This document shows, piece by piece, positions 1-7,757 of a stretch of DNA of 64,000 nucleotides. The position numbers were made by a program, and so were the translations under genes. Within the stretch, counting starts at the first letter, position 1. Every line of letters begins with the position of its first letter. Source of the DNA: Rhodoluna sp. (GTDB lineage: Bacteria > Actinomycetota > Actinomycetes > Actinomycetales > Microbacteriaceae); contig NZ_JAHEDV010000004.1 in NCBI RefSeq assembly GCF_024641065.1, positions 1 to 64,000 of the forward strand, read 5' to 3'. The notes under the pieces were generated by a model. It was not told the DNA's origin. It saw nothing but the letters and a program-made list of their open reading frames with translations, and did no database searches.

Positions 1-2
1 TC

Positions 3-977
3 AATGATCAGGTGAGTTTCATGGCACAGGGCAGCTCTACTACTTCTTACATGTATGACGCTTTGGGTCGTCGTGTTTCTGAGTCTTCTTCTGGTGTGGT
101 TTCTACATCTCATTACAGTGATGGTTCTGATAATCCTGCTTGGGTTACTCAAACAGGTGGGGTTGATGCTGTGACAGAGATTTACAGTGCTTCTTTGGGT
201 TCTGGTTTGCGGGTGTTTACTAAAGAGGTTTCTGGTTTAGTTTCTGCCAGTGTTCAGTTATCTGATGTGCGGGGCAATACGGTTACTAGTTTTGATTTGG
301 GTTCTAAAACTGTTTCTGGTTGGTCAACTTTTGATGCATTTGGTAATGCTGAGGGTGTTGTTTCTAAGTCTGGTTTGTTGGGTTATGGGGCTTATGGTCA
401 GATGCAGAGGGCTACAACTGCCTCTGGTTTGATGTTGATGGGTGTGAGGGTTTATAACCCGGTTACTAATCAGTTCTCTAGTGTTGATGCGGTTTCTGGT
501 GGTAATGAGACACCGTATGGGTATCCGAATGATCCGGTGAATAAAAACGACTTCAGCGGGCTGCTTGGTTGGTTTGAGGCTGCTGGGTTGGCCGTGGGTA
601 TGGTGATTGCTGTTGGCGCTGCATCGCTCTTCTGCGGAGTTACTCTCGGTGCGGGTTGTCTACTGGCGTTAGTAGTTTCTGGCGCGGTTGGAGGGGTCGT
701 GCAAGGTGTAGGCCATGTCGCCGACAAGAAGCAGACTGGCGCGCGAGCACAAAAAACTGTTGCAGACTATGCGATTGCTGGTGCTATCGCGGGGCCTATG
801 AAACTACCAGCATGGAAACAACTCGCAAAGATTCCTGGATATCGACCTAGTTCTGGAAAGCTTTCCCTACCTAAGGCAGCGACTAAGGCGGTATTGAGCG
901 CTGCGACGTCGGGCTCAGTTGGCGTTACCATTCATTACGCGCAACATGCGAGAAACAGGTGGGCCGATGCCAGGTGA
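3..977 (+). CDS. RHS-repeat protein, C-terminal part (partial at left edge)
   Basis: The frame is open to the window edge, so this is the 3' end of a larger gene; the GTG at 12 is only the first start-like codon in view. An RHS/YD-type repeat (YDALGRRV) is followed by the RHS-core ending (RVYNPVTNQFSSVD, then PYGYPNDPVNKNDFSG, about 531-560). In RHS and related polymorphic toxins the segment after this motif is the variable tip. Here the tip is about 140 residues, starts with two hydrophobic glycine/alanine-rich stretches and ends in a short basic tail; I recognise no nuclease, deaminase or protease motif in it. Codon use is striking: the core is rich in TCT, GGT and GTT codons, and this fades after the motif, as expected if core and tip have different histories. 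The next gene overlaps its end. The family is clear; a toxin function is inference. Confidence 0.8.
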   Translation, partial: NDQVSFMAQGSSTTSYMYDALGRRVSESSSGVVSTSHYSDGSDNPAWVTQTGGVDAVTEIYSASLGSGLRVFTKEVSGLVSASVQLSDVRGNTVTSFDLGSKTVSGWSTFDAFGNAEGVVSKSGLLGYGAYGQMQRATTASGLMLMGVRVYNPVTNQFSSVDAVSGGNETPYGYPNDPVNKNDFSGLLGWFEAAGLAVGMVIAVGAASLFCGVTLGAGCLLALVVSGAVGGVVQGVGHVADKKQTGARAQKTVADYAIAGAIAGPMKLPAWKQLAKIPGYRPSSGKLSLPKAATKAVLSAATSGSVGVTIHYAQHARNRWADAR

Positions 978-1191
978 AGCTCTAATTATGACCGTTGTGG
1001 GCGGATTTATTTTTGGCATCATGCCAGGAAAAAGTCGCCTCTGGTGGGGGATGGTATACGCAGTTTTTGTTTTTATCACGTTCTTGGCGTTGCCGCGGAA
1101 CGAGTTTTTGGTTCTCTTTGGCGTTTCATTTGTCGCAATGCTTTTAGGATTCGTGCTGTGCTGGTTACTCTTTGTTAGGAAGTCTCGATGA
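967..1191 (+). CDS. Small membrane protein overlapping the RHS gene end
   Basis: This 74-residue protein starts at an ATG preceded by AGGTGGG, 11 bases inside the end of the RHS gene; a TTG start at 919 is possible but less likely. It is almost entirely hydrophobic, with about three predicted transmembrane stretches (residues roughly 4-19, 24-42 and 47-68) and a basic C-terminus (FVRKSR). I recognise no family. A small gene translationally coupled to the toxin end of an RHS gene is the classic position of an immunity gene, and a membrane immunity protein would suit a hydrophobic tip. That role is inferred from position only. Confidence 0.6.
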   Translation: MPGEALIMTVVGGFIFGIMPGKSRLWWGMVYAVFVFITFLALPRNEFLVLFGVSFVAMLLGFVLCWLLFVRKSR

Positions 1192-1228
1192 GGATAACGG
1201 CCAGAATCTGGAGCGTGATTGATGGATT

Positions 1229-1360
1229 GTGTTGATTTTTGTAATAGGGACTTACCATTCGGTGTTCACTTGGCCTGGTTCAGCGCCTGGTAAATTTTCG
1301 CAGTCATGCTTTACTAAATATGGGTTGCAAATGATCCCTTTGACCATGGGCTGGGATTAA
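1229..1360 (+). other. Possible short ORF or remnant downstream of the RHS pair
   Basis: A 43-codon frame from GTG 1229 to TAA 1360 reads as hydrophobic residues followed by a protein-like stretch (TWPGSAPGKFSQ, then KYGLQMIPLTMGWD). There is no good ribosome binding site at a sensible distance. It could be a leftover tip fragment of an RHS-type cassette, a true micro-gene or chance. The rest of the 1192-1418 gap shows nothing else I can name. Confidence 0.2.
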
Positions 1361-1418
1361 GATTCAAGTTACCGCTCGAAAGCCAGTGGCTTTGTTAGCC
1401 GGTTTGAAAGGGGGGCGC

Positions 1419-2105
1419 TTGGACATATTTTTGTTTCTTGGAATTCTAGGCTGGGCAGCTGCAGCAGCTGTGCCTATGGCTTTTATGCTCAGATCGCGCG
1501 CAATCCTATGCGTCGTTGTTGCTATAGCGACCCTGATTATGGTTCTCAACACCGAAAAGTCCCTCGGAATCGCATACTGTGCGTCGCTGGTACTTTTCGC
1601 CTCATTTGGCTATTGGTTTAGGGATTTGAATTGGTGGCGTCATCAGATCGACGACGCCCTAAGGCTCAGTTTCGATGACAAAGACGAGGAAATTCCTGCA
1701 AAAGAGCCCACCACTCCGTTCGGAACGGTTATCTGGCATTGGTATTCAGAGGCAGACATTCTGACGCTTGACCAATGTCGTCCAAGACATTTGAAAATAC
1801 TCAAGAAATTGTTGTCGACTCGGGGTCTGCCAAGGAGAAAATTGGCCCGGGCCAGGGCTAGCGTCACCAGAAAATATGCCGAGTTGCCGATCTTTTTGCT
1901 TGTTGCCGATTCGAATTATCCCCATATTCAAAAAGATCAACCCACTCTTACGGCAGCACAAATGGATGAGGCTTTTCAAGCGATATCCAAAGCCTGCGAT
2001 GAGCTGAAAATTCCGTCCAAAGTTGAGCTCGGGCAGTTAGCGCTAAAAGATCAACAATGGATTTTTATTGGCTTCCTTAAATTTTTGGCATTTTGGTTTC
2101 AGTGA
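1419..2105 (+). CDS. Unrecognised membrane-anchored protein
   Basis: I prefer the TTG at 1419 because AAAGGGGGG ends three bases before it; the longer frame from GTG 1386 has no such site. The 228-residue product has two or three N-terminal membrane segments (up to about residue 68), then a charged soluble domain of about 150 residues with an acidic patch (DDKDEEIPAKE) and a basic patch (RRKLARARASVTRKY). The last 15 residues are again aromatic and hydrophobic. No family recognised. It follows the RHS/small-membrane-protein pair on the same strand and precedes ordinary core genes, so it belongs to the accessory island; whether it is part of the toxin module is unknown. Confidence 0.55.
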   Translation: MDIFLFLGILGWAAAAAVPMAFMLRSRAILCVVVAIATLIMVLNTEKSLGIAYCASLVLFASFGYWFRDLNWWRHQIDDALRLSFDDKDEEIPAKEPTTPFGTVIWHWYSEADILTLDQCRPRHLKILKKLLSTRGLPRRKLARARASVTRKYAELPIFLLVADSNYPHIQKDQPTLTAAQMDEAFQAISKACDELKIPSKVELGQLALKDQQWIFIGFLKFLAFWFQ

Positions 2106-2133
2106 TTTGGGCTGCAAATCAGTCTTGCACTGA

Positions 2134-3777
2134 TTAGCGCCCAGCGCGCTCAAGCGCATCCATGCCCGCTTGCCAAGTGATGAAGCCGCCATCGAGATTG
2201 CGCACCTGCTTACCACGACCTTTAAGAATCTGAACTGCGGTGTGACCGCGCTGGCCAACAGCACAGTGAACAATCACGTCGTGGTCTTGAACCTCGGCTA
2301 GGTGCTCGCGAAGGTCGTTCACGTCTATGTTGATGGCTCCGGGAATGCTCGCCGCACTGTGTTCGGCTTTGGTTCGCACGTCGATTAGTTGAGCCCCATT
2401 TGCCATAGCCGAGGTCAACTCATGCCACTGAATGCTTGGGGTGTTGCCGGTGATTACGTTGTTGCCAACATAACCGGCCTGGTTAATCGCGTCTTTAGCC
2501 GAACCAAATTGTGGGGCATAGGCAAGTTCAAGATCCATAAGGTCATCAATGTTTAGGCCTGCATAAATAGCGGTCGCAATCACGTCGATGCGCTTATCTA
2601 CGCCGTCTTCACCGGTGGCCTGACCGCCGAGAATTTTGCCCGTTTCAGGGTCGAACAATAACTTGAGTGAAACGCGCTTTGAGCCTGGGTAATAGCCTGC
2701 GTGGTTGCTTGGGTGTAGGTGAATCACCTGGTGTTTGATTCCAGCTTTGATGGCTGCTTTCTCGGTTAGACCAGTGACTGCAGCTGTGAAACCAAATGCA
2801 CCGATGATTGCTGTTGCAACTGCTGGGTGGGCTTTGGTTTCGATGCCGGCAATTGCGTCAGCAACCAAGCGGCCATGACGGTTTGCCAAGTTGGCCAGTG
2901 GCACCAAGATGTGCTCACCGGTTAATTGACCGTTCTTCTCAACGGCATCACCTGCGGCATAGATGTTCGGGTCGCTGGTTCGCTGTTGCTCGTCTACCCA
3001 AAGGCCGCCGGTTGTGCCGATTTTTAGCCCAGCTTCTCGAGCAAGTGCGTTATCTGGTGCAACACCAGCTGCAGAGAACACCAACTCGGCGGGCAGGCGC
3101 TTGCCGTTAGCCAAGACAACCTCGTCGGCAGTGATCTCAACTGGCTCATTGCCAAGCTCGAGCTTTACTCCGTTAGCAACCAGTCTGGCCTGCAGGGGCT
3201 CAATAACCTCTGCATCAAATTGGCTCAAGACGGTCGTTGAACGCTGAACAATCGTTGTGCTGATGCCCATGTGCTGAAGGTTTTCGGCCAGTTCAATGCC
3301 AATGAATCCAGCGCCGAGAATTACCGCGTGCTTGCCAAGATTTGCCTGGGCGGCAGACTTGACCTCGTCGGCGTCAAGAACGTTGCGCAGCACCATGGCC
3401 CGCTCAATTCCGGGTATGTCGAGCTTTCGTGGCTTGGCACCGGTAGAGATGATCAATTTGTCATAGCTGTCGGTTTTGGTTTCGCCAGTGGCAAAGTTGA
3501 GCACGGTGACGGTTTTGGCATCTTTGTTGATCGAAGTCACCATGTTGTTCACGCGCACATCGATGCGGAATCTGGCCCAAAGCGATTCTGGGGTTTGCAA
3601 CAAAAGAAGTTCTCGCTTGGCGATGACATCACTAACGAAATATGGAAGGCCGCAGTTGGCATAGCTGACGTGCTCGCCCATTTCATAGACCACAATTTCG
3701 GCGTCTTCTTTGAGTCGACGCAAACGGGTAGCTGCTGACATTCCGCCAGCAACTCCGCCAATAATGATGATCTTCAA
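2134..3777 (-). CDS. CoA-disulfide reductase-like flavoprotein with C-terminal rhodanese domain
   Basis: The 547-residue protein starts at a TTG with AAAGG upstream. Residues 1 to about 440 are a class III pyridine nucleotide-disulfide oxidoreductase: N-terminal FAD-binding GGVAGGMSAA, the single redox cysteine in SYANCGLPYF (Cys42), NAD-binding GAGFIGIE and the second FAD motif AAGDAVE. The last 100 residues are a rhodanese domain with active-site Cys505 (CAVGQRG). Known CoADR-rhodanese fusions reduce CoA-disulfide, CoA-persulfide or polysulfide with NAD(P)H. It is the last gene of a minus-strand operon csoR-like / rhodanese / this gene, 19 bases after the rhodanese, so it very likely handles persulfide sulfur in the cytoplasm. 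The exact substrate cannot be read from sequence. Confidence 0.88.
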   Translation of the reverse strand: MKIIIIGGVAGGMSAATRLRRLKEDAEIVVYEMGEHVSYANCGLPYFVSDVIAKRELLLLQTPESLWARFRIDVRVNNMVTSINKDAKTVTVLNFATGETKTDSYDKLIISTGAKPRKLDIPGIERAMVLRNVLDADEVKSAAQANLGKHAVILGAGFIGIELAENLQHMGISTTIVQRSTTVLSQFDAEVIEPLQARLVANGVKLELGNEPVEITADEVVLANGKRLPAELVFSAAGVAPDNALAREAGLKIGTTGGLWVDEQQRTSDPNIYAAGDAVEKNGQLTGEHILVPLANLANRHGRLVADAIAGIETKAHPAVATAIIGAFGFTAAVTGLTEKAAIKAGIKHQVIHLHPSNHAGYYPGSKRVSLKLLFDPETGKILGGQATGEDGVDKRIDVIATAIYAGLNIDDLMDLELAYAPQFGSAKDAINQAGYVGNNVITGNTPSIQWHELTSAMANGAQLIDVRTKAEHSAASIPGAINIDVNDLREHLAEVQDHDVIVHCAVGQRGHTAVQILKGRGKQVRNLDGGFITWQAGMDALERAGR

Positions 3778-3796
3778 GGTGAACTAACCTTTCGTT

Positions 3797-4132
3797 TTAC
3801 TTAGAGATGGTGAGGCCAGCGTTGCGCCAGCCGTTGGTGCCGCCAGAAACATTGATTACTTTGTAGCCTTTGCCTGCCAGAAAATTGGCTGCCTGAGCTG
3901 AACGCGCGCCACTCTGGCAAATCACCAGAATCTCGCGTTCGATCGGCAGATCGCGCAGGCGGTTTGAGATTGAACCGAGGGCAATATGCTTAGCGCCGGC
4001 TGCATGCCCCGATTTGTATTCGTGGTTTTCGCGCACATCAATCAGCAGCGCACCAGCATTCTGAAGTTCTTTTGCCTTTGCTGGTGAAACAGTTTCGTAT
4101 TTCTTTTTGAACAAGTTGCCGAATAGGCCCAT
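3797..4132 (-). CDS. Single-domain rhodanese sulfurtransferase
   Basis: This is a 111-residue cytoplasmic rhodanese domain. The conserved early LLIDVRENHEY motif and the active-site loop CQSGARSA (Cys72) are intact, and the C-terminal GGTNGWRNAGL is typical. Such proteins carry sulfane sulfur as a cysteine persulfide between low-molecular-weight persulfides and acceptors. ATG start with an AAAGGA site upstream. It sits between the CsoR-family regulator (26-base gap) and the CoADR-rhodanese gene, all on the minus strand, so co-transcription under the repressor is expected. Confidence 0.88.
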   Translation of the reverse strand: MGLFGNLFKKKYETVSPAKAKELQNAGALLIDVRENHEYKSGHAAGAKHIALGSISNRLRDLPIEREILVICQSGARSAQAANFLAGKGYKVINVSGGTNGWRNAGLTISK

Positions 4133-4158
4133 GAGAGATCCTTTGGGGTTGAGTTTGG

Positions 4159-4416
4159 CTAAGCCAGAGACATGAAAGCTTTTTCGAGAGTTTCTCGGTT
4201 TGCGGTGCCCTCGGGGTCATTGCCGCACTTGGCCATGCCGGTTGAGATGATGGTGAAGCCTGCTCGGGTCAGGGCGGTGCTCGCGGCTGAAAGTTGTGTT
4301 AGCAGCTCAGTGCAGTCGCGACCTTCATCCAGCATTTTCACAATGCCGCCGATTTGGCCCTGAACACGAACAAGTCGGTCGCGGGCCTTTTTTAGTTCTG
4401 CAGGTTCAATTTGCAT
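4159..4416 (-). CDS. CsoR/FrmR-family repressor, CstR-like persulfide sensor
   Basis: An 85-residue all-helical CsoR-family (DUF156) regulator: RLVRVQGQIGGIVKMLDEGRDC at the start, then LLTQLSAASTAL. I start it at ATG 4416, preceded by AAAGGAGCAA; the longer frame to 4503 runs through the promoter. Copper-sensing CsoR uses a Cys-His-Cys triad; here Cys35 and Cys64 keep the 29-residue spacing but the histidine position four residues before the second cysteine is a glycine (Gly60). That two-cysteine pattern matches CstR, which forms di- or tri-sulfide bridges with persulfides. The neighbours (three rhodaneses and a CoADR) support sulfide/persulfide rather than copper sensing. It should repress both divergent units through the operator at 4453-4468. 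Confidence 0.85.
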   Translation of the reverse strand: MQIEPAELKKARDRLVRVQGQIGGIVKMLDEGRDCTELLTQLSAASTALTRAGFTIISTGMAKCGNDPEGTANRETLEKAFMSLA

Positions 4417-4452
4417 TCGTTGCTCCTTTAACTTTGCTGCTATAGTTTTAGC

Positions 4453-4468
4453 ATACCCTAGGGGGTAT
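4453..4468. promoter_or_regulatory. CsoR/CstR-type operator between divergent sulfur genes
   Basis: ATACCCTAGGGGGTAT is a near-palindrome with a central G/C tract flanked by AT, the usual layout of CsoR-family operators. It lies in the 86-base gap between the repressor gene and the lipoprotein rhodanese, so one bound site could control both directions. Confidence 0.75.
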
Positions 4469-4502
4469 AACAAACGATAACTTTTTTTCGAGAGGTTTTG
4501 CA

Positions 4503-4877
4503 ATGAAGAAGAATTTTTTCAAGCTAGTGGCTACCCTTGCAGTAGCGCTATTCGCTACTTTCTCACTTTCGGCTTGCAGCAATCAAGGATCAATCGACAT
4601 GGCATCAGTATCAGCAGTAATTGACGTTCGCACCCCGGCAGAAACCGCAGACGGTTATCTAGAGGGCGCACTACTAATCGACTGGCAGGGCCCAGATTTC
4701 GCAACCGAAATCGAGAAGCTCGACAAGGCAGCCAACTATGTCATCTATTGCCGCTCGGGCAACCGCGCTGGCCAGGCAATTGAGCTTATGAAGACTTTGG
4801 GTTTCACCGGCACTCTAACGAACGCAGGTGGGCTTGACGACGCAGCAGCGTCAACCGGCTTGCCAATCGTTTTCTAA
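4503..4877 (+). CDS. Secreted lipoprotein rhodanese
   Basis: The 124-residue product has a lipoprotein signal (MKKNFFK, hydrophobic core, SLSAC with Cys25 as lipidation site) and then a compact rhodanese domain: VIDVRTPAETADGYLEGALLIDW and active-site CRSGNRAG (Cys83). It would act on the outer face of the membrane. GAGAGG precedes the ATG. It is divergent from the CsoR-like gene across a shared operator and is followed 17 bases later by a methyltransferase. Extracytoplasmic rhodaneses often occur in sulfide-detoxification clusters; a role as an outer sulfur-transfer protein is inference. Confidence 0.88.
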   Translation: MKKNFFKLVATLAVALFATFSLSACSNQGSIDMASVSAVIDVRTPAETADGYLEGALLIDWQGPDFATEIEKLDKAANYVIYCRSGNRAGQAIELMKTLGFTGTLTNAGGLDDAAASTGLPIVF

Positions 4878-4894
4878 ACGAGAGGCAATAGTCA

Positions 4895-5518
4895 ATGCTC
4901 GATGCAGAATATTGGAACAAAAAGTTCGAAGTCGATGAATACATCTATACCAAAGATGTAAACCGCTTCGTCAAAGAGTTCGGTACCGAGATCATTGCCA
5001 ACCGACCAGTGGGCAAAATGATTGACCTTGCTGGTGGCGAAGGCCGAAACTCAGTTTGGTTTGCCGAACACGGTTGGCAGGCTGAAATCATCGACTTCTC
5101 GCGAGCAGCACTAACCAAGGCATTGGCTTTGGCCGAGGAGCGCGGAGTTGCCGATAAATATTTTGCTCACGTTGCTGACGCAACTGGTTTTGAATCGGTG
5201 CTAACCCCGGTTGATGTAGGTCTAATTGCTTATCTTCAGGTTTCAAATGAGGACCTGTTTGATGCTCTCGACACTTTAATTGAGAACATCAAACCCGGGG
5301 GATACCTGCTTGGTGTCTGGCACGCGCGCGAAAACCTTACAGAAGGTTTCGGCGGCCCTCAAGACCTAAACATTTTGCCAACTGCCAGTGAAGTTCGCGA
5401 GTTTTTAGAATCACAACCGGTTCAGATTGAAGTGCTTGAAAACCGCGAGGGGCAAATTCAGACTCGCGAGGGTTTGAAGCCTTCAACCACCTTGGTCCTT
5501 CGGGCCAAGCACCTCTAA
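4895..5518 (+). CDS. Class I SAM-dependent methyltransferase (TehB-like)
   Basis: The 207-residue protein has the N-terminal YWNKKF signature and SAM-binding motif I MIDLAGGEGRNSVW (about residues 42-55), followed by AEIIDFSRAAL and later GGYLLGVWH. This is the small-molecule methyltransferase fold also seen in TehB and thiol/chalcogen methyltransferases. It follows the lipoprotein rhodanese by 17 bases and probably shares its persulfide-controlled transcript. A thiol or sulfide substrate would fit the context but no residue proves it. Confidence 0.75.
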   Translation: MLDAEYWNKKFEVDEYIYTKDVNRFVKEFGTEIIANRPVGKMIDLAGGEGRNSVWFAEHGWQAEIIDFSRAALTKALALAEERGVADKYFAHVADATGFESVLTPVDVGLIAYLQVSNEDLFDALDTLIENIKPGGYLLGVWHARENLTEGFGGPQDLNILPTASEVREFLESQPVQIEVLENREGQIQTREGLKPSTTLVLRAKHL

Positions 5519-5572
5519 ACCATCGGTCAAAGAGAGTAAACTCAGGAACATAAACATCCCTGGGAGCATCAA

Positions 5573-6610
5573 TTGACGCGTGAATACAAGATTGCCGTTA
5601 TCGGCGGCGATGGCATTGGGCCAGAAGTAACCAAAATTGCACTTGAGGCTATGACTCGTGCAACTGCTGACTCTGGCGTGAGCTTTAAAACCACCGAGTT
5701 TGATCTTGGCGCGCGCCGCTATTTGGCAAATGGTGAAACCCTCACCGATGCCGACATGCATTCACTTAAGCAGAACGACGCAATTTTGCTCGGTGCAATT
5801 GGAGACCCAAAGGTTCCATCTGGTGTGCTCGAGCGCCAGCTGCTTTTGAAGCTTCGTTTCTCTTTTGATCACTTTGTAAACCTGCGCCCAACCAAGTTGT
5901 ATCCGGGTGTGGTTAGCCCATTGGCTAAGCCTGGCGAGGTTGATTTTGTTGTTGTTCGCGAGGGCACCGAGGGGCCTTATGTTGGCAACGGTGGCGCTAT
6001 TCGAGTTGGCACCCCGGCCGAGGTGGCCAATGAGGTTTCAGTGAACACCGCATATGGTGTTGAGCGTTTGGTTCGCTATGCCTTCGAGCTTGCGCAGACC
6101 CGCGATCGCAAAAAGGTCACCCTGGTTCACAAGCACAACGTTTTGGTTCACGCCGGTTGGTTGTGGCAGCGCACCGTTAATAAGGTTGCCGAAGAGTTTC
6201 CTGGCATCACCCACGACTACCTTCACATTGATGCCGCAACCATTTTTATGGTCACCGACCCACAGCGCTTCGATGTGATTGTTACCGACAACCTGTTTGG
6301 CGACATCATCACCGACCTAGCCGCTGCAATCGGCGGCGGAATCGGTCTCGGCGCATCGGGCAACATTAACCCGACCGGCGAGTTCCCAAGCATGTTTGAG
6401 CCGGTTCACGGTTCAGCCCCAGATATTGCTGGCAAAAACCTTGCCGACCCAACCGCAGCCATTCTCTCGGCTGCACTGCTGCTAAGTCACCTAAACCACC
6501 CGGTGGCGGCTGCGCGAATTGAAAAAGCCGTTGCGGCCGACCTCGCAACTCGCGGCGACCAGAAGCGTTCAACCACTGAGGTAGCTGAGAGCATTTTTGC
6601 TCTTCTCTAA
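5573..6610 (+). CDS. leuB: 3-isopropylmalate dehydrogenase
   Basis: The 345-residue protein matches the leuB/icd decarboxylating dehydrogenase family: [10 protein letters not shown] at the N-terminus, [13 protein letters not shown], the substrate arginines around [27 protein letters not shown] and the metal/NAD region [20 protein letters not shown]. It performs the oxidative decarboxylation step of leucine synthesis using NAD. The start is a TTG at 5573 with GGGAG upstream; a TAAACT hexamer near 5537 is a candidate -10. It begins a co-directional run leuB-ilvE-FAH-gltX with gaps of 12 to 27 bases; leuCD are 10 kb downstream. Confidence 0.95.
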   Translation: MTREYKIAVIGGDGIGPEVTKIALEAMTRATADSGVSFKTTEFDLGARRYLANGETLTDADMHSLKQNDAILLGAIGDPKVPSGVLERQLLLKLRFSFDHFVNLRPTKLYPGVVSPLAKPGEVDFVVVREGTEGPYVGNGGAIRVGTPAEVANEVSVNTAYGVERLVRYAFELAQTRDRKKVTLVHKHNVLVHAGWLWQRTVNKVAEEFPGITHDYLHIDAATIFMVTDPQRFDVIVTDNLFGDIITDLAAAIGGGIGLGASGNINPTGEFPSMFEPVHGSAPDIAGKNLADPTAAILSAALLLSHLNHPVAAARIEKAVAADLATRGDQKRSTTEVAESIFALL

Positions 6611-6637
6611 ACCAAAGACTCAAGAAAGTAGCAGATC

Positions 6638-7732
6638 ATGGCTGATCTAAAGTTTGCAGTAACTCGCAACCCTAACCCGACCCCGGAGGCTGAGCGCGAG
6701 GCTATCCTTGCTGCACCGGTTTTTGGTGCCAAACTAACCGACCACCAGGTAGTAATCGTTTGGGAGAAAGACAAGGGTTGGCACAGTGCTGAGGTCATTC
6801 CTTATGGCCCAATCATGATGGACCCTTCTGCTGCGGTTTTGCACTATGGCCAAGAGATCTTCGAGGGCATCAAGGCTTATCGTCACGCTGACGGTTCAAT
6901 CTGGACATTCCGCCCAGAGGCAAATGGTGCGCGTCTGCAGAAATCAGCTCACCGCATGGCCTTGCCGGAATTGCCGGTTGAGCTTTTTGTTGAGTCGCTT
7001 CGCCAGTTGATTGCTGTTGACGGAGCCTGGGTTCCACAGCCGGTTGATGAGAAGACGCTATACATTCGCCCGTTTGAGATCGCTGCTGAAAACTTCTTGG
7101 GTGTGCGAGCAGCGCACCGCGCCGAATATCGCGTGATTGCATCACCGGTTGGCCCATATTTCACCGGTGGCCTAAAGCCTGTTTCAATCTGGATCGCCCT
7201 TGATTCAGCTCGAGCTGGACGCCACGGAACCGGTGAGGCTAAGACCGGCGGAAACTACGCCGCGTCTCTTTTGGCTCAGACCGAAGGCTATGAAAACGGC
7301 TGTTCACAGGTGATGTTCCTCGACGCCGAGTCGGCAACCTACATCGAAGAGCTTGGTGGCATGAACCTGTTCTTCGTCTATAAAGATGGCCACGTGGTTA
7401 CCCCGGCACTAGACGGCACCATTCTTCACGGCATCACTCGTGCTTCTGTGGTTCAGCTAATCAAAGACCGCGGCCTTGCGGTTGAAGAGCGCAAAATCAC
7501 CTTGGATGAAGTTCGCACCGGCATCAACTCTGGCGAAATCGTTGAGGTTTTTGCCTGCGGAACCGCTGCAGTTATTACCCCAATTGGCCAGTTCAAGTCT
7601 CGCGAAGAAACCATTGGTTCAGCCGAGACCGAGCCGGGCCAGCTAACCGCCAGCCTTCGTGCCGAGCTAACCGGAATTCAGTATGGAACGGTCGCTGACC
7701 GCCACGGCTGGATGGTAAAGCTAGCCGACTAA
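6638..7732 (+). CDS. ilvE: Branched-chain amino acid aminotransferase
   Basis: A 364-residue fold-type IV PLP aminotransferase. HYGQEIFEGIKAYRH, the arginine-rich KSAHRMALPELP region, the Schiff-base lysine in GEAKTGGNYAAS, YIEELGGMNLFFV and the phosphate-binding FACGTAAVITPI are all present. It transfers the amino group between glutamate and the 2-oxo acids of leucine, isoleucine and valine. It lies 27 bases after leuB, which fits a branched-chain amino acid operon. ATG start with AGAAAG upstream. Confidence 0.95.
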   Translation: MADLKFAVTRNPNPTPEAEREAILAAPVFGAKLTDHQVVIVWEKDKGWHSAEVIPYGPIMMDPSAAVLHYGQEIFEGIKAYRHADGSIWTFRPEANGARLQKSAHRMALPELPVELFVESLRQLIAVDGAWVPQPVDEKTLYIRPFEIAAENFLGVRAAHRAEYRVIASPVGPYFTGGLKPVSIWIALDSARAGRHGTGEAKTGGNYAASLLAQTEGYENGCSQVMFLDAESATYIEELGGMNLFFVYKDGHVVTPALDGTILHGITRASVVQLIKDRGLAVEERKITLDEVRTGINSGEIVEVFACGTAAVITPIGQFKSREETIGSAETEPGQLTASLRAELTGIQYGTVADRHGWMVKLAD

Positions 7733-7757
7733 CCGGCTCAACAGAAAGCAGTGCAAC

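Noticed and set aside
3271-3738. 155-codon plus-strand frame inside the CoADR-rhodanese gene
   Set aside because: Antisense to the conserved FAD/NAD region; its composition is that of a shadow frame.
4159-4416. Copper-sensing CsoR
   Set aside because: The His ligand between the two cysteines is glycine and no copper ATPase or chaperone is adjacent; the P-type-ATPase-like gene at 11.3 kb lacks metal motifs.
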